From TTA-H9 sp002071415 (GTDB lineage Bacteria > Bacteroidota > Bacteroidia > Bacteroidales > TTA-H9), in contig DAONSX010000008.1 in assembly GCA_035411425.1 (NCBI GenBank), positions 1 through 58,873 of the forward strand: a stretch of 58,873 nucleotides of DNA, in the 5' to 3' direction. The translations under genes and the position numbers were made by a program. Of this stretch, positions 9,490 to 18,083 are shown piece by piece. The first letter of the stretch is position 1. Every line of letters begins with the position of its first letter. The notes beneath the pieces are model-generated. The model saw only the letters and a program-made list of their open reading frames with translations, searched no databases and was not told where the DNA came from.

Positions 9490-9572
9490 TACCCGGAGCC
9501 GGAATCGAACCGGCACGGGAAAATCCCATTGGTTTTTGAGACCAACGCGTCTACCTGTTCCGCCATCCGGGC
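9490..9572 (-). tRNA. tRNA-Leu (anticodon CAA)
   Basis: Read on the minus strand this is an 83-nt tRNA with a long variable arm. The acceptor GCCCGGA pairs with TCCGGGT (one G:U), the D arm has GGCGGAACAGGTAGACGC, and the anticodon stem TTGGT/ACCAA closes the loop CTCAAAA, giving CAA for UUG codons. The T arm GCCGGTTCGATTCCGGC is canonical. CCA is not encoded. A well-spaced promoter lies upstream. Confidence 0.95.
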
Positions 9573-9587
9573 ATGTCAAAGAACTTG

Positions 9588-9618
9588 CAAAATTAAACAT
9601 CTTACCATAATTTTCAAC
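9588..9618 (-). promoter_or_regulatory. Promoter of tRNA-Leu(CAA)
   Basis: On the minus strand GTTG (9615-9618) is followed by exactly 19 bases and TAATTTTG (9588-9595), a close match to the Bacteroidota consensus TTTG-N19-TAnnTTTG. The -7 box ends 15 bases before the mature tRNA 5' end. Confidence 0.75.
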
Positions 9619-9760
9619 CCGTGAAGATATTTTCAGTTTAAAATCATCATCGATATTTTCGACTTCAGGATGTTCCTGCAAAAAGATTCAGTTTCTTTTC
9701 CCTAAGTTCGATACCTTTAAAAGATAAGATTCACTCGCAATGATACGAGTTCTTAAACGA

Positions 9761-9790
9761 TTTGAATCTTTTTGAATTATAGTATTTTTG
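9761..9790 (+). promoter_or_regulatory. Promoter of prs
   Basis: TTTG at 9761-9764, an 18-base spacer, then TATTTTTG at 9783-9790 fit the Bacteroidota promoter pattern. Transcription would start near 9797, downstream of the first possible ATG (9772). This supports the internal ATG at 9829 as the true prs start. Confidence 0.7.
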
Positions 9791-9828
9791 CAGAGAACAC
9801 CTTCAAAAAACATAACTATCTGAAAAAC

Positions 9829-10773
9829 ATGGCCAGAAACAAAGTTAAGATTTTTTCAGGGCGATCGAGTAAGTATCTTGCTGAAGAAATTGCAAAGGTT
9901 TATGGGGATGAATTGGGGAAAGTAAATTTGACGACATTCAGCGATGGGGAATTTCAAGTTTCGTTTGAGCAAACAGTGAGAGGGAATGATGTTTATATTG
10001 TTCAATCGACATTTTCTCCCGTAGATAATTTATTCGAGCTTCTCATGATGATTGATGCAGCCAAAAGAGCTTCGGCCGAAAGAATTGTTGCCGTCGTGCC
10101 CTATTATGGATTTGCCCGACAAGATCGCAAAGACAAGCCTCGTGTAGCTATTGCGGCCAAATTGGTTGCCGATCTGCTTTCCACAGCTGGTGTTGGAAGA
10201 ATAATTACAATGGATCTGCATTCCGATCAGATTCAGGGATTTTTCAATGTACCCGTCGATCATTTGTATGCTTCCACTATTTTCGTGCCTTTCATAAAAA
10301 AATTGAAACTTCCCAATTCAGTCATGGCTTCTCCAGATACAGGAGGAGCGAAACGCGCAGCAGCTTATGCCAAATTCCTGAATACCGAGCTGGTCATTTG
10401 TTTCAAGCAAAGAATAAAACCTAATTCTATTGGAAAAATGACTATCATAGGCGAGGTAGAGGGAAAAGATGTGATTTTGGTGGATGATATCATCGATACG
10501 GCAGGAACCGTCTGTAAAGCTGCTGATCTGATGATGGAACATGGAGCCAATAGTGTCAGAGTATTTGCTACTCATGCTGTTCTTTCGGGAAATGCACTCG
10601 AAAATATTCATAAATCCTCCCTTATTGAAGTCTATGTTACAGATACTTTACCCGTCAAGGAAACCGAAAAGATTAAAGTGCTTTCCATCGCTCCCTTGCT
10701 TGCCGACGTAATTGACCGGGTTCATCGTAATAAACCCATTTCTTCACATTTCGATTTCACTACCATACTTTGA
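9829..10773 (+). CDS. prs: Ribose-phosphate pyrophosphokinase (PRPP synthetase)
   Basis: Makes PRPP from ribose 5-phosphate and ATP for purine, pyrimidine, histidine and NAD synthesis. I take the start at MARNKVKIFSGRSS (314 residues, the usual length) because the upstream extension overlaps the promoter. The phosphate/ATP-binding motif 'ITMDLHSDQIQGFF', the flexible 'YYGFARQDRKDKPR' and the PRPP-binding 'VILVDDIIDTAGT' are all intact. The gene is followed by rplY, which has its own promoter. Confidence 0.96.
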   Translation: MARNKVKIFSGRSSKYLAEEIAKVYGDELGKVNLTTFSDGEFQVSFEQTVRGNDVYIVQSTFSPVDNLFELLMMIDAAKRASAERIVAVVPYYGFARQDRKDKPRVAIAAKLVADLLSTAGVGRIITMDLHSDQIQGFFNVPVDHLYASTIFVPFIKKLKLPNSVMASPDTGGAKRAAAYAKFLNTELVICFKQRIKPNSIGKMTIIGEVEGKDVILVDDIIDTAGTVCKAADLMMEHGANSVRVFATHAVLSGNALENIHKSSLIEVYVTDTLPVKETEKIKVLSIAPLLADVIDRVHRNKPISSHFDFTTIL

Positions 10774-10788
10774 TTGATTTCTGTATTG

Positions 10789-10819
10789 TTTGAGAATCAT
10801 ATTTTAATAGCTAATTTTG
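10789..10819 (+). promoter_or_regulatory. Promoter of rplY
   Basis: TTTG at 10789-10792, exactly 19 bases, then TAATTTTG at 10812-10819: a perfect Bacteroidota consensus. It overlaps the upstream possible ATG at 10817, so translation must begin further down, at 10862. Confidence 0.8.
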
Positions 10820-10861
10820 CAAACTTTTTCAAACCTTATTTTATCATTTAAGTTTTTGATT

Positions 10862-11431
10862 ATGAAAACAATTTCTATGAGCGGTTCTCTCAGAGAGAAC
10901 GTAGGGAAGAAAGATGCTAAAAAATTACGTAAAAATGGACTTGTGCCGGCTAATATTTATGGAGGTGCAAATCAATTCCTTATTTCCATCGAAGAAAAAC
11001 ATCTGCAAAAAGTTGTTTTTACCCCCGAAGTTTATTTAATTGAGCTGGATATCAATGGTACAAAAAGACAGACCATTATTCAGGAAGTACAGTTCCATCC
11101 GGTAACCGATAGGATTTTACATGTGGATTTCCTCGAAGTATTGCCCGGGAAACCTATAACTTTGAAAATACCTATTAAGATTACTGGTAATTCGATTGGT
11201 GTTCTGAAAGGAGGAAAACTCCAAAAAAAATTCCGATTGTTAAAGGTAAAAGGCCTTGCTTCTGACATCCCCGACCATATTACTCTGGATGTTTCAGATC
11301 TCGATATCAATCATTCCATTAAGGTGAATGACCTTAAATATGAAAAGCTCACTTTCCTCGATCCTGCCAGTGCTATTGTTGTAGCCGTTATACCAACACG
11401 AGCCGTGAAAGAAGGTACACCTCAAGCATAA
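10862..11431 (+). CDS. rplY: Ribosomal protein L25/general stress protein Ctc
   Basis: A 189-residue long-form (Ctc/TL5-type) L25, which binds 5S rRNA in the large ribosomal subunit. The N-terminal 5S-binding domain reads 'LRENVGKKDAKKLRKNGLVPANIYG', and the C-terminal beta domain carries 'GVLKGGKLQKKF' and 'DIPDHITLDVSDLDI'. The start at MKTISMSGSLREN is chosen because the promoter lies directly upstream of it. A clear terminator separates it from pth. Confidence 0.95.
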   Translation: MKTISMSGSLRENVGKKDAKKLRKNGLVPANIYGGANQFLISIEEKHLQKVVFTPEVYLIELDINGTKRQTIIQEVQFHPVTDRILHVDFLEVLPGKPITLKIPIKITGNSIGVLKGGKLQKKFRLLKVKGLASDIPDHITLDVSDLDINHSIKVNDLKYEKLTFLDPASAIVVAVIPTRAVKEGTPQA

Positions 11432-11452
11432 CTTTTATTGTTGTTCTTGTAC

Positions 11453-11499
11453 CAAAACTGTATCGTCTTTTCAAAAAGAAGGTACAGTTTTGTTTTTTT
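11453..11499 (+). terminator. Rho-independent terminator after rplY
   Basis: CAAAACTGTA (11453-11462) pairs with TACAGTTTTG (11483-11492), with a 20-base loop that can fold further (TCTTTTC/AAAAAGA), followed by seven T. It ends the prs/rplY transcript. Confidence 0.8.
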
Positions 11500-11537
11500 G
11501 TTTCATTCTTTTAATGAATTATTAAAATTTACAGGAA

Positions 11538-12125
11538 ATGAAATATTTGATAGTTGGCTTGGGAAATCCTGGATCGGAATATGCAAATGACAGGCATAAT
11601 GTTGGATTTTTAGTCATGGATGCTCTTGCAATTAAAACAAATTCTCGTTTTTCTACCGAAAGGTATGCCGATGTGGCCAAGGTTAAATATAGAGGCCATA
11701 TACTTGTTCTCATCAAACCCAATACATATATGAATCTGAGCGGGAACGCCGTGAGATATTGGCTCGAAAAGGAAAAAATCTCTCTGCAACATCTTTTGAT
11801 TGTGCTCGACGACCTCGATCTTCCACAAGGCCAAATACGTTTGAGAGCTAAGGGCAGTGGCGGTTCGCATAATGGATTGAATCATATTATTCAGGTTTTA
11901 GATACCGAAGATTTCCCACGCCTGCGTATTGGTATTGGTTCTGACTTTCCCAAAGGTATGCAGGTAGATTATGTGCTGGGTCAGTGGAGTAAAGAAGAAG
12001 AAAAAATCATGAAACCCGCCATTCTTGATGCTGCCGATGCAATTCTTACGTTCGTGCATTTAGGCATCGAAAGAGCTATGAATATCGTGAATACGAAAAA
12101 AAATTCCCTCACCGATGATAATTAA
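11538..12125 (+). CDS. pth: Peptidyl-tRNA hydrolase
   Basis: A 195-residue Pth that frees tRNA from peptidyl-tRNA released by stalled ribosomes. Key family features are intact: GLGNPG with the catalytic-site Asn near residue 10, 'RHNVGF' with the catalytic His near 20, 'KPNTYMNLSG', and 'LDDLDLPQGQIRLRAKGSGGSHNGL' holding the Asp near 94 and the substrate-binding Asn. Pairing of rplY and pth is common across bacteria. Confidence 0.96.
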   Translation: MKYLIVGLGNPGSEYANDRHNVGFLVMDALAIKTNSRFSTERYADVAKVKYRGHILVLIKPNTYMNLSGNAVRYWLEKEKISLQHLLIVLDDLDLPQGQIRLRAKGSGGSHNGLNHIIQVLDTEDFPRLRIGIGSDFPKGMQVDYVLGQWSKEEEKIMKPAILDAADAILTFVHLGIERAMNIVNTKKNSLTDDN

Positions 12126-12627
12126 AAATGAATGAATTTTCGACGTAATCATTTTATCTCATTTCGCATCCACCCTAACTATCCCAAGATGAATCAATTA
12201 GCCTTTTCAAAGAATGTATTCTTCAGATTCAGATCAAACTGTAGCTCATTCCTGAAAGCTAACTTTTTCCAAAACTTTGGAGCATTCCTTCATAACCAAG
12301 GATGTAATTACAATATACCAATAATCAATAATTTATAATGAATGAAGGAGCTGACCGGAATATTGGCCACCCGTTAAGGAAAATTTTTCAAATTTGTTTT
12401 GAAATCGAAGTTCACTGTATGTAAAATATTGTCAAGTAGTTTATCAATAAATTGATTCAAATTGATTAAGGAGGGGAAGTATGTCTATGAGTGAGGTATA
12501 TAAAAGTTAACATATAAAATACTTTGATGTTTGTAAACATTTAAAAATCAATCTTTTATTTCATTAAGTTTTTTTAACAAAAAAATAAATTTACCTTTGT
12601 AAAGGGAAAATTTAAAACCAAATTAAT
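12126..12627. other. Intergenic region, no convincing gene
   Basis: About 500 bp of A+T-rich DNA between pth and mce. A 68-codon frame at 12132-12338 is Phe/Asn-rich, resembles no family I know and is probably chance. The last 60 bp hold the mce promoter. Confidence 0.5.
12569..12599 (+). promoter_or_regulatory. Promoter of the mce-mmd operon
   Basis: TTTT (12569-12572), a 19-base spacer and TACCTTTG (12592-12599) match the Bacteroidota pattern with one mismatch in the -33 box. It lies 28 bp before the mce start. Confidence 0.65.
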
Positions 12628-13032
12628 ATGCAAATATCACATATAGAGCACATTGGCATTGCCGTTCGAAGCATCGAAGAGAGTTTACCGTATTATCAAG
12701 AAGTTTTAGGTTTAAAATGTTATGGAATAGAAGAGGTGAAGGATCAGAAAGTTAGAACAGCTTTTTTTCAGGCCGGTCAGACCAAACTCGAACTTCTTGA
12801 ATCGACTGACCCTGATGGTGCCATTGGAAAATTCATCGAAAAAAGGGGAGAAGGAATCCATCATATTGCTTTTGCAGTAAAAGAGATAGAATCTGCTCTC
12901 GAAGAGGCTCGGTCGAAGGGGATTCGGCTCATAGACGAATCACCGCGATTAGGAGCCGAGGGATTGCACATTGCTTTTTTGCATCCTAAATCTACGCATG
13001 GAGTATTGACTGAATTGTGTGAGAACAAATAA
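12628..13032 (+). CDS. mce: Methylmalonyl-CoA epimerase
   Basis: A 134-residue vicinal-oxygen-chelate protein that interconverts (R)- and (S)-methylmalonyl-CoA. Two beta-alpha-beta modules are visible, with the metal ligands in 'HIEHIGIAV' (His near residue 7), 'QTKLELLE', 'GIHHIAFAV' (His near 86) and the terminal 'GVLTELCE' (Glu near 131). It is the first gene of the methylmalonyl-CoA decarboxylase operon, 20 bp before mmdA, which fits its job of supplying the right stereoisomer. Confidence 0.95.
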   Translation: MQISHIEHIGIAVRSIEESLPYYQEVLGLKCYGIEEVKDQKVRTAFFQAGQTKLELLESTDPDGAIGKFIEKRGEGIHHIAFAVKEIESALEEARSKGIRLIDESPRLGAEGLHIAFLHPKSTHGVLTELCENK

Positions 13033-13052
13033 AAATAAAATTATACATTTAT

Positions 13053-14612
13053 ATGGCTATTGAGGATAAATTATTGGAATTGCTGGAAAAAAGACAGAAA
13101 GCCAGTTTAGGCGGTGGTCAAAAAAGAATCGATGCTCAGCATGCCAAGGGGAAACTAACCGCACGTGAAAGAATAGACTTATTGCTCGACGACGGCAGTT
13201 TTGAAGAATTCGACATGTTCGTAACACATCGCTGTACCGATTTTGGGATGCAGGATCAGCTTTATTTGTCGGATGGAGTTGTTACGGGTCATGGAACAAT
13301 AGATGGAAGAGTGGTGTATGTTTTTTCGCAGGATTTTACGGTTTTTGGTGGTAGTTTATCGGAGTCGTATGCAAAAAAGATTTGCAAGATCATGGATCAG
13401 GCCATGAAGGTAGGGGCGCCTATTATCGGGCTCAACGACAGTGGTGGAGCCCGTATTCAGGAAGGGGTATTGAGCCTGGCAGGTTATGCTGAAATTTTCG
13501 AACGAAATATTCTTGCTTCGGGTCTCATACCTCAAATTTCGGCTATTTTTGGTCCTTGTGCTGGAGGAGCCGTCTATTCGCCAGCTCTTACCGATTTCAT
13601 CATCATGAGTCAAAAAACCAGTTACATGTTCGTAACAGGGCCAAAAGTCGTAAAGACTGTCACTGGTGAGGTAGTTACTGAGGAGGAATTGGGAGGAGCC
13701 ATGATTCATGGTGCAAAATCGGGGGTTGCACATTTTGTTGCTGAAGATGAGCGTGAAGGCATACTATTGATAAGAAAACTGTTGAGTTACCTACCGCAGA
13801 ACAATTTAGAAGACCCTCCCGTGATTCCTTGCAACGATCCAATTGATCGTTTGGACGACAGCCTCAACTACTTCATTCCCGATAATCCCAATAAGCCTTA
13901 TGATGTAAAAACCATTATCTATAGTATTATTGATGAGAATGAGTTTTTAGAAGTGCAGCGGCATTATGCACCCAACATCGTAACCGGATTTTCTCGTTTC
14001 GATGGAATGACTGTTGGCATTGTGGCTAATCAACCCAATTATCTGGCCGGAGTGCTCGATATCAATGCCTCGAGGAAGGCAGCCCGATTCGTCAGATTCT
14101 GTGATGCTTTCAATATCCCATTACTTACTCTTGTGGATGTTCCCGGTTTTTTACCTGGAACGGCTCAAGAATATGGAGGGATTATCATTCATGGTGCCAA
14201 ATTGCTCTATGCTTTTGGAGAAGCCACTGTACCCAAAGTTACCATTATTTTGCGCAAGGCTTATGGAGGTGCTTATGATGTGATGAGTTCGAAACACCTG
14301 CGTGGCGACATCAATTATGCCTGGCCTACAGCCGAGATTGCTGTTATGGGTCCTAAAGGCGCCATAGAAATTCTTTATAATAAAAAAATACAAGAAATTG
14401 CCGATCCTGCCGAAAGAGAGGACTTTATTCTGAATGCCGAAAAAGAATATAAGGATAAATTTGCAAATCCATATAATGCAGCTCGATATGGATATATAGA
14501 CGATATCATTGAACCCCGCAATACTCGTTTCAGAGTGATTAGAGCTTTTCAAGCACTGGCTACAAAAAAGGATACTAATCCTCCGAAAAAGCATTCAAAT
14601 ATTCCTCTCTAA
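13053..14612 (+). CDS. mmdA: Methylmalonyl-CoA decarboxylase alpha / propionyl-CoA carboxylase beta (carboxyltransferase)
   Basis: A 519-residue crotonase-superfamily carboxyltransferase with two homologous halves. It moves CO2 between methylmalonyl-CoA and the biotin carrier. The acyl-CoA site glycines are in 'GLNDSGGARIQEGV' and 'GPCAGGAVYSP', the biotin-side glycines in 'LVDVPGFLPGTAQEYGG' and 'KAYGGAYDVM'. No biotin carboxylase gene is nearby and membrane subunits follow, so a Na+-pumping decarboxylase is favoured over an ATP-dependent carboxylase. It could serve both, as such subunits are shared in some anaerobes. Confidence 0.93.
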   Translation: MAIEDKLLELLEKRQKASLGGGQKRIDAQHAKGKLTARERIDLLLDDGSFEEFDMFVTHRCTDFGMQDQLYLSDGVVTGHGTIDGRVVYVFSQDFTVFGGSLSESYAKKICKIMDQAMKVGAPIIGLNDSGGARIQEGVLSLAGYAEIFERNILASGLIPQISAIFGPCAGGAVYSPALTDFIIMSQKTSYMFVTGPKVVKTVTGEVVTEEELGGAMIHGAKSGVAHFVAEDEREGILLIRKLLSYLPQNNLEDPPVIPCNDPIDRLDDSLNYFIPDNPNKPYDVKTIIYSIIDENEFLEVQRHYAPNIVTGFSRFDGMTVGIVANQPNYLAGVLDINASRKAARFVRFCDAFNIPLLTLVDVPGFLPGTAQEYGGIIIHGAKLLYAFGEATVPKVTIILRKAYGGAYDVMSSKHLRGDINYAWPTAEIAVMGPKGAIEILYNKKIQEIADPAEREDFILNAEKEYKDKFANPYNAARYGYIDDIIEPRNTRFRVIRAFQALATKKDTNPPKKHSNIPL

Positions 14613-14635
14613 ATAAATAATATTTATAAGAAACC

Positions 14636-15517
14636 ATGAAACATTTTCGGTTTTTTATTATTATTGCCAGCATTTTACCCTTGATTGGCTTTTCCCAGGG
14701 TGTAAATAGTTTAAAGATCAATGAAATACTGGTAATCAACGATTCTAACTATATCGACGACTTTGGGGAAAGAAACGGCTGGATCGAAATCTTTAATGCT
14801 AACTATAATTATGTGGATATGGGTGGTATGTATCTGACGAATGATTTATCCAACCCTACCAAATATTATATTCCTAAAGGTGATCCCCGTACAGTAATCC
14901 CTCCCCGTGGATTCATCGTCTTTTATGCCAATAATAAGCCTACTCGTGGAATAATGCATTTGAATTTTGAATTGAAGGGTTCAAAAGTCGTTGCTATTTT
15001 CAGTTCCGATGGAAAAACTCTCATCGACAAATTAGACATCCCCGAGGAGCAACACCCCGATGTGACTTATGGGCGCTTGAGAGATGGTGGCCCTGAGCTT
15101 GGTTATCTCGAAAAGACAACCCCTAAGGCATCCAATGTAACTGAGCAAGTGGCAACACCTGCTGAAATTTTTGGGGAAATGGATCCTCATGGCATTGCAA
15201 TCACTATCATTGCAATGTCGGTAGTATTTGTTTCTCTTGCCCTGCTATATATCTTGTTCAAGAACACTTCCAAGATTTATTCTCTCGACTTAAGTTCGAT
15301 ATTTAAACGAAAAAAAGGGCCTCAAAAGGAAGAAGAAAAAGCGAAGATTGGAGAATCTATTCCAGGTGAAGTTGCTGCGGCTATTGCTATGGCTCTATAT
15401 CAATATCATGCCCAGATTCATGACGTAGAAAAGACTGTTCTTACGATTCGAAGAGTCTCCCGTACCTATTCACCATGGAGTTCAAAAATTTATGGACTCA
15501 GAAAATCACCTCGTTAA
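14636..15517 (+). CDS. OadG-like sodium-pump gamma subunit fused to an N-terminal lamin-tail domain
   Basis: A 293-residue protein: signal peptide (1-20), an extracytoplasmic lamin-tail-type domain (about 24-130; 'LKINEILVINDSN', 'GWIEIFNANYNYVDMGGMYLTND', 'IPPRGFIVFYANN'), one transmembrane helix (about 185-210) and a cytoplasmic charged tail ending 'SSKIYGLRKSPR'. Its place between mmdA and mmdC and the single helix mark it as the gamma (OadG/MmdD-like) subunit that anchors the complex. Ordinary gamma subunits are about 80-100 residues, so the exported domain is an addition. Its role is unknown; binding envelope components is a guess. Confidence 0.8.
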   Translation: MKHFRFFIIIASILPLIGFSQGVNSLKINEILVINDSNYIDDFGERNGWIEIFNANYNYVDMGGMYLTNDLSNPTKYYIPKGDPRTVIPPRGFIVFYANNKPTRGIMHLNFELKGSKVVAIFSSDGKTLIDKLDIPEEQHPDVTYGRLRDGGPELGYLEKTTPKASNVTEQVATPAEIFGEMDPHGIAITIIAMSVVFVSLALLYILFKNTSKIYSLDLSSIFKRKKGPQKEEEKAKIGESIPGEVAAAIAMALYQYHAQIHDVEKTVLTIRRVSRTYSPWSSKIYGLRKSPR

Positions 15518-15558
15518 ATATTTATTTAGTTCTATTATTCAAAGTCAGTTTAAATAAG

Positions 15559-16002
15559 ATGAAAAGATTCAAGTTTAAAATAAATGGCAACACTTACGAA
15601 ACCGAGATAATTGATATCGAGGATAATATTGCAACTATCGAAATCAATGGTTCTCGCTATACAGTCGAAGTCGATCAAACCCTTACTCCCGTGAAGACAC
15701 CGAAACTCATGCGTACACCTGCAGTTCCCTCTACGGATATTCATCCCGCTGTTTCTAAGACGAGTGCACCTATAGGCCCTAAAGGGACGGGTTATATTAA
15801 ATCGCCTTTGCCTGGTGTAATTCTCGATATTTTGGTCAAAGAGGGTGATTATGTCAAAATTGGCCAAAAGGTAATCGTTCTCGAGGCCATGAAGATGGAA
15901 AACAATATCGAAAGCGATAAGGAAGGGCGTGTGGTTAGCATTAAAAAGCAAAAGGGAGATGCAGTATTGGAAGGAGATATATTAATCGTAATTGGAGAAT
16001 AA
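15559..16002 (+). CDS. mmdC: Biotin carboxyl carrier subunit of methylmalonyl-CoA decarboxylase
   Basis: I start this at MKRFKFKINGNTYET (147 residues); a longer in-frame reading begins inside the preceding gene. A short N-terminal beta segment and a Thr/Pro/Ala linker (about 42-78) lead to a biotinyl domain with the biotinylation motif EAMKMEN, Lys112 being the modified residue. It shuttles carboxyl groups from MmdA to the membrane pump MmdB. One base separates its stop codon from the mmdB ATG. Confidence 0.93.
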   Translation: MKRFKFKINGNTYETEIIDIEDNIATIEINGSRYTVEVDQTLTPVKTPKLMRTPAVPSTDIHPAVSKTSAPIGPKGTGYIKSPLPGVILDILVKEGDYVKIGQKVIVLEAMKMENNIESDKEGRVVSIKKQKGDAVLEGDILIVIGE

Positions 16003-16003
16003 A

Positions 16004-17167
16004 ATGGCTGAAAACGAAGGATTCCTGAAATTTATAGTGGATCACTTAGAGCAGTTTTTTAGTTACACTGCTTTTGCTAATATCACTGTTGGCCATATCA
16101 TCATGATATGTGTGGGATTGTTTTTCATTTTTTTGGCTATTACCAAGGAATATGAACCCTTGTTGCTGGTTCCCATTGGATTTGGAATTTTAATTGGCAA
16201 TATACCTTTTTATCCAGGATTAAAAGTTGGAATTTATGAAGATGGAAGCGTTTTGAATTATTTATATTTTGGTGTGGTTCAAGGGATATATCCTCCTCTG
16301 ATCTTTTTAGGCATAGGAGCAATGACCGATTTTTCGGCTCTTCTTTCGAACCCGAAGCTTATTCTCATAGGAGCTGCAGCGCAGTTTGGTATATTTGGTG
16401 CTTATATTGCTGCGCTTGCTTTAGGATTTGCTCCCAACGAAGCAGGTGCTATTGGTATTATTGGTGGTGCCGACGGGCCAACCGCAATATTCTTAACTTC
16501 AAAATTAGCTCCTGAATTGTTGGGAGCTATCGCCATTTCGGCCTATTCTTATATGGCTCTTGTACCCGTCATACAACCACCTATCATGCGATTGCTTACA
16601 ACCCCCAAAGAGCGTGTAATCCGAATGAAACCTCCCAGAGTGGTATCGAAAAATGAAAAAATTCTATTCCCTATCATTGGGCTATTGCTTACCTGCTTTA
16701 TTGTCCCCTCAGGTCTTCCACTCTTGGGAATGCTGTTTTTTGGCAATTTACTTAAGGAAAGTGGAGTTACCAAACGCCTGGCCGATACCGCAAAAGGCCC
16801 TTTAATCGATATCGTTACTATACTTATAGGACTAACTGTAGGAGCTTCTACTCAGGCTACTACTTTTCTTACCCCAAAGTGCATTGGTATTTTTGCTCTT
16901 GGTGCTTTTTCTTTTATGGTAGCCACTGCAGCCGGAGTATTATTTGTGAAATTTCTCAATCTTTTCTTGAAACCAGAAGACAAAATCAATCCTTTGATCG
17001 GGAATTCAGGAGTATCTGCTGTGCCCGATAGTGCCAGGCTTTCTCAAGTTATTGGCCTCGAATACGATAAAACCAATTATTTGCTTATGCACGCTATGGG
17101 ACCAAATGTTGCCGGAGTAATTGGAAGTGCTGTTGCTGCCGGTATTTTACTTAGCTTCTTGTATTAA
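16004..17167 (+). CDS. mmdB: Na+-translocating methylmalonyl-CoA decarboxylase beta subunit
   Basis: A 387-residue polytopic membrane protein of the OadB/MmdB family. It decarboxylates carboxybiotin and exports Na+. Conserved segments include 'GIGAMTDFSALLSNPKL', 'GIIGGADGPTAIF' (with the ion-site Asp), 'AYSYMALVPVIQPP' and the C-terminal 'HAMGPNVAGVIGSAVAAG'. I choose ATG 16004 (MAENEGF), which has a GGAGAAT ribosome-site-like stretch just upstream, over an upstream codon at 15992 inside mmdC. It ends the operon. Confidence 0.95.
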   Translation: MAENEGFLKFIVDHLEQFFSYTAFANITVGHIIMICVGLFFIFLAITKEYEPLLLVPIGFGILIGNIPFYPGLKVGIYEDGSVLNYLYFGVVQGIYPPLIFLGIGAMTDFSALLSNPKLILIGAAAQFGIFGAYIAALALGFAPNEAGAIGIIGGADGPTAIFLTSKLAPELLGAIAISAYSYMALVPVIQPPIMRLLTTPKERVIRMKPPRVVSKNEKILFPIIGLLLTCFIVPSGLPLLGMLFFGNLLKESGVTKRLADTAKGPLIDIVTILIGLTVGASTQATTFLTPKCIGIFALGAFSFMVATAAGVLFVKFLNLFLKPEDKINPLIGNSGVSAVPDSARLSQVIGLEYDKTNYLLMHAMGPNVAGVIGSAVAAGILLSFLY

Positions 17168-17264
17168 TTATGGAATGATTGGAAATGACAGAGGGTAATT
17201 TTTAGAAAATTATAAAGTGTTGCGCGTTTAGAATTTATTTTGAAATGCAATTATAAAGGATTCT

Positions 17265-17880
17265 ATGTTGACGATAGGAATTGCAGGTGGTTCAGGTTCA
17301 GGAAAAACAACAGTTGTCAAGAAAATTACCCAACTACTTCCCCCAGACTCGGTATCTGTATTGTCGCAAGATGCTTATTACTACGATAATAGCCATCTGC
17401 CTCCCGATGAAAGGGTAAAGATTAATTTCGATCACCCTTCTTCCATCGAATTCCCTCTGTTGAATCGGCATATCGATTTACTCATGGAGGGTGAACGAAT
17501 CCCCCATGCCTATATACAGTTATCTTACCTGTAGCAGGGCAAAAGATACTATCACTATATATCCTCGTAAGGTCATTATTGTAGAAGGCATTCTTATTCT
17601 TACAGATCCTGACCTAAGGAGCAGGCTCGTTGTGAAGATGTTTGTGGACGCTTCCCCCGATGAACGGCTGATGCGTATTATTCAGCGAGATTTGGTAGAA
17701 CGTGGGCGCTCGCTGCAACAAACCCTCGAGCATTATCAGAATTTCGTAAAACCCATGCATGAACAATTCATCGAACCTACCAAACGCTTTGCCGATATTA
17801 TCGTTCCTCAGGGAGGTGAAAATCATGTAGCCATAAGATTGCTTGCCGCCCAAATTAAGGAAAGACTGGGATTGCCATAA
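17265..17880 (+). pseudogene. udk: Uridine kinase with a +1 frameshift
   Basis: Two adjacent frames together make one uridine kinase (UMP/CMP from uridine/cytidine plus ATP). The first (17265-17534) has the P-loop GGSGSGKT at residues 8-15 and 'LSQDAYYYDNSHL'; the second continues with 'MPIYSYLTCSRAKDTI', 'VIIVEGILIL', 'FVDASPDERLMRIIQRDLVERGRS'. The join is a run of five C at 17501-17505, where four would keep the frame: 'GERIP-MPIYSYLT'. Everything else is full length (about 204 residues) and well conserved. Either the base is a sequencing or assembly error or the gene is freshly broken; the good conservation after the shift favours error or very recent mutation. Confidence 0.9.
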
Positions 17881-18083
17881 TTCGATGCATTCTTTTGCAC
17901 GACTTCATGATGTTGAATAATTATATATGAATATCTGCGGATCATAAACAATGAACCCCGCTGCAATTCCTTATGGATATTATTTATAAACTTGCGCTAT
18001 CTAAAGGTCTTGCATCGAGTTGAATAAGGTAAGAATACGCGAAAAGCCCTATAGGTGAGTAAAATCAAAAACAGAGGGTAAGT

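Noticed and set aside
10318..10611. 97-codon minus-strand frame inside prs
   Set aside because: Antisense shadow of a strongly conserved coding sequence.
12132..12338. 68-codon plus-strand frame after pth
   Set aside because: Asn/Phe-rich, no similarity and no promoter; likely chance in A+T-rich DNA.
14151..14594. 147-codon minus-strand frame inside mmdA
   Set aside because: Antisense shadow; no signal for an independent gene.
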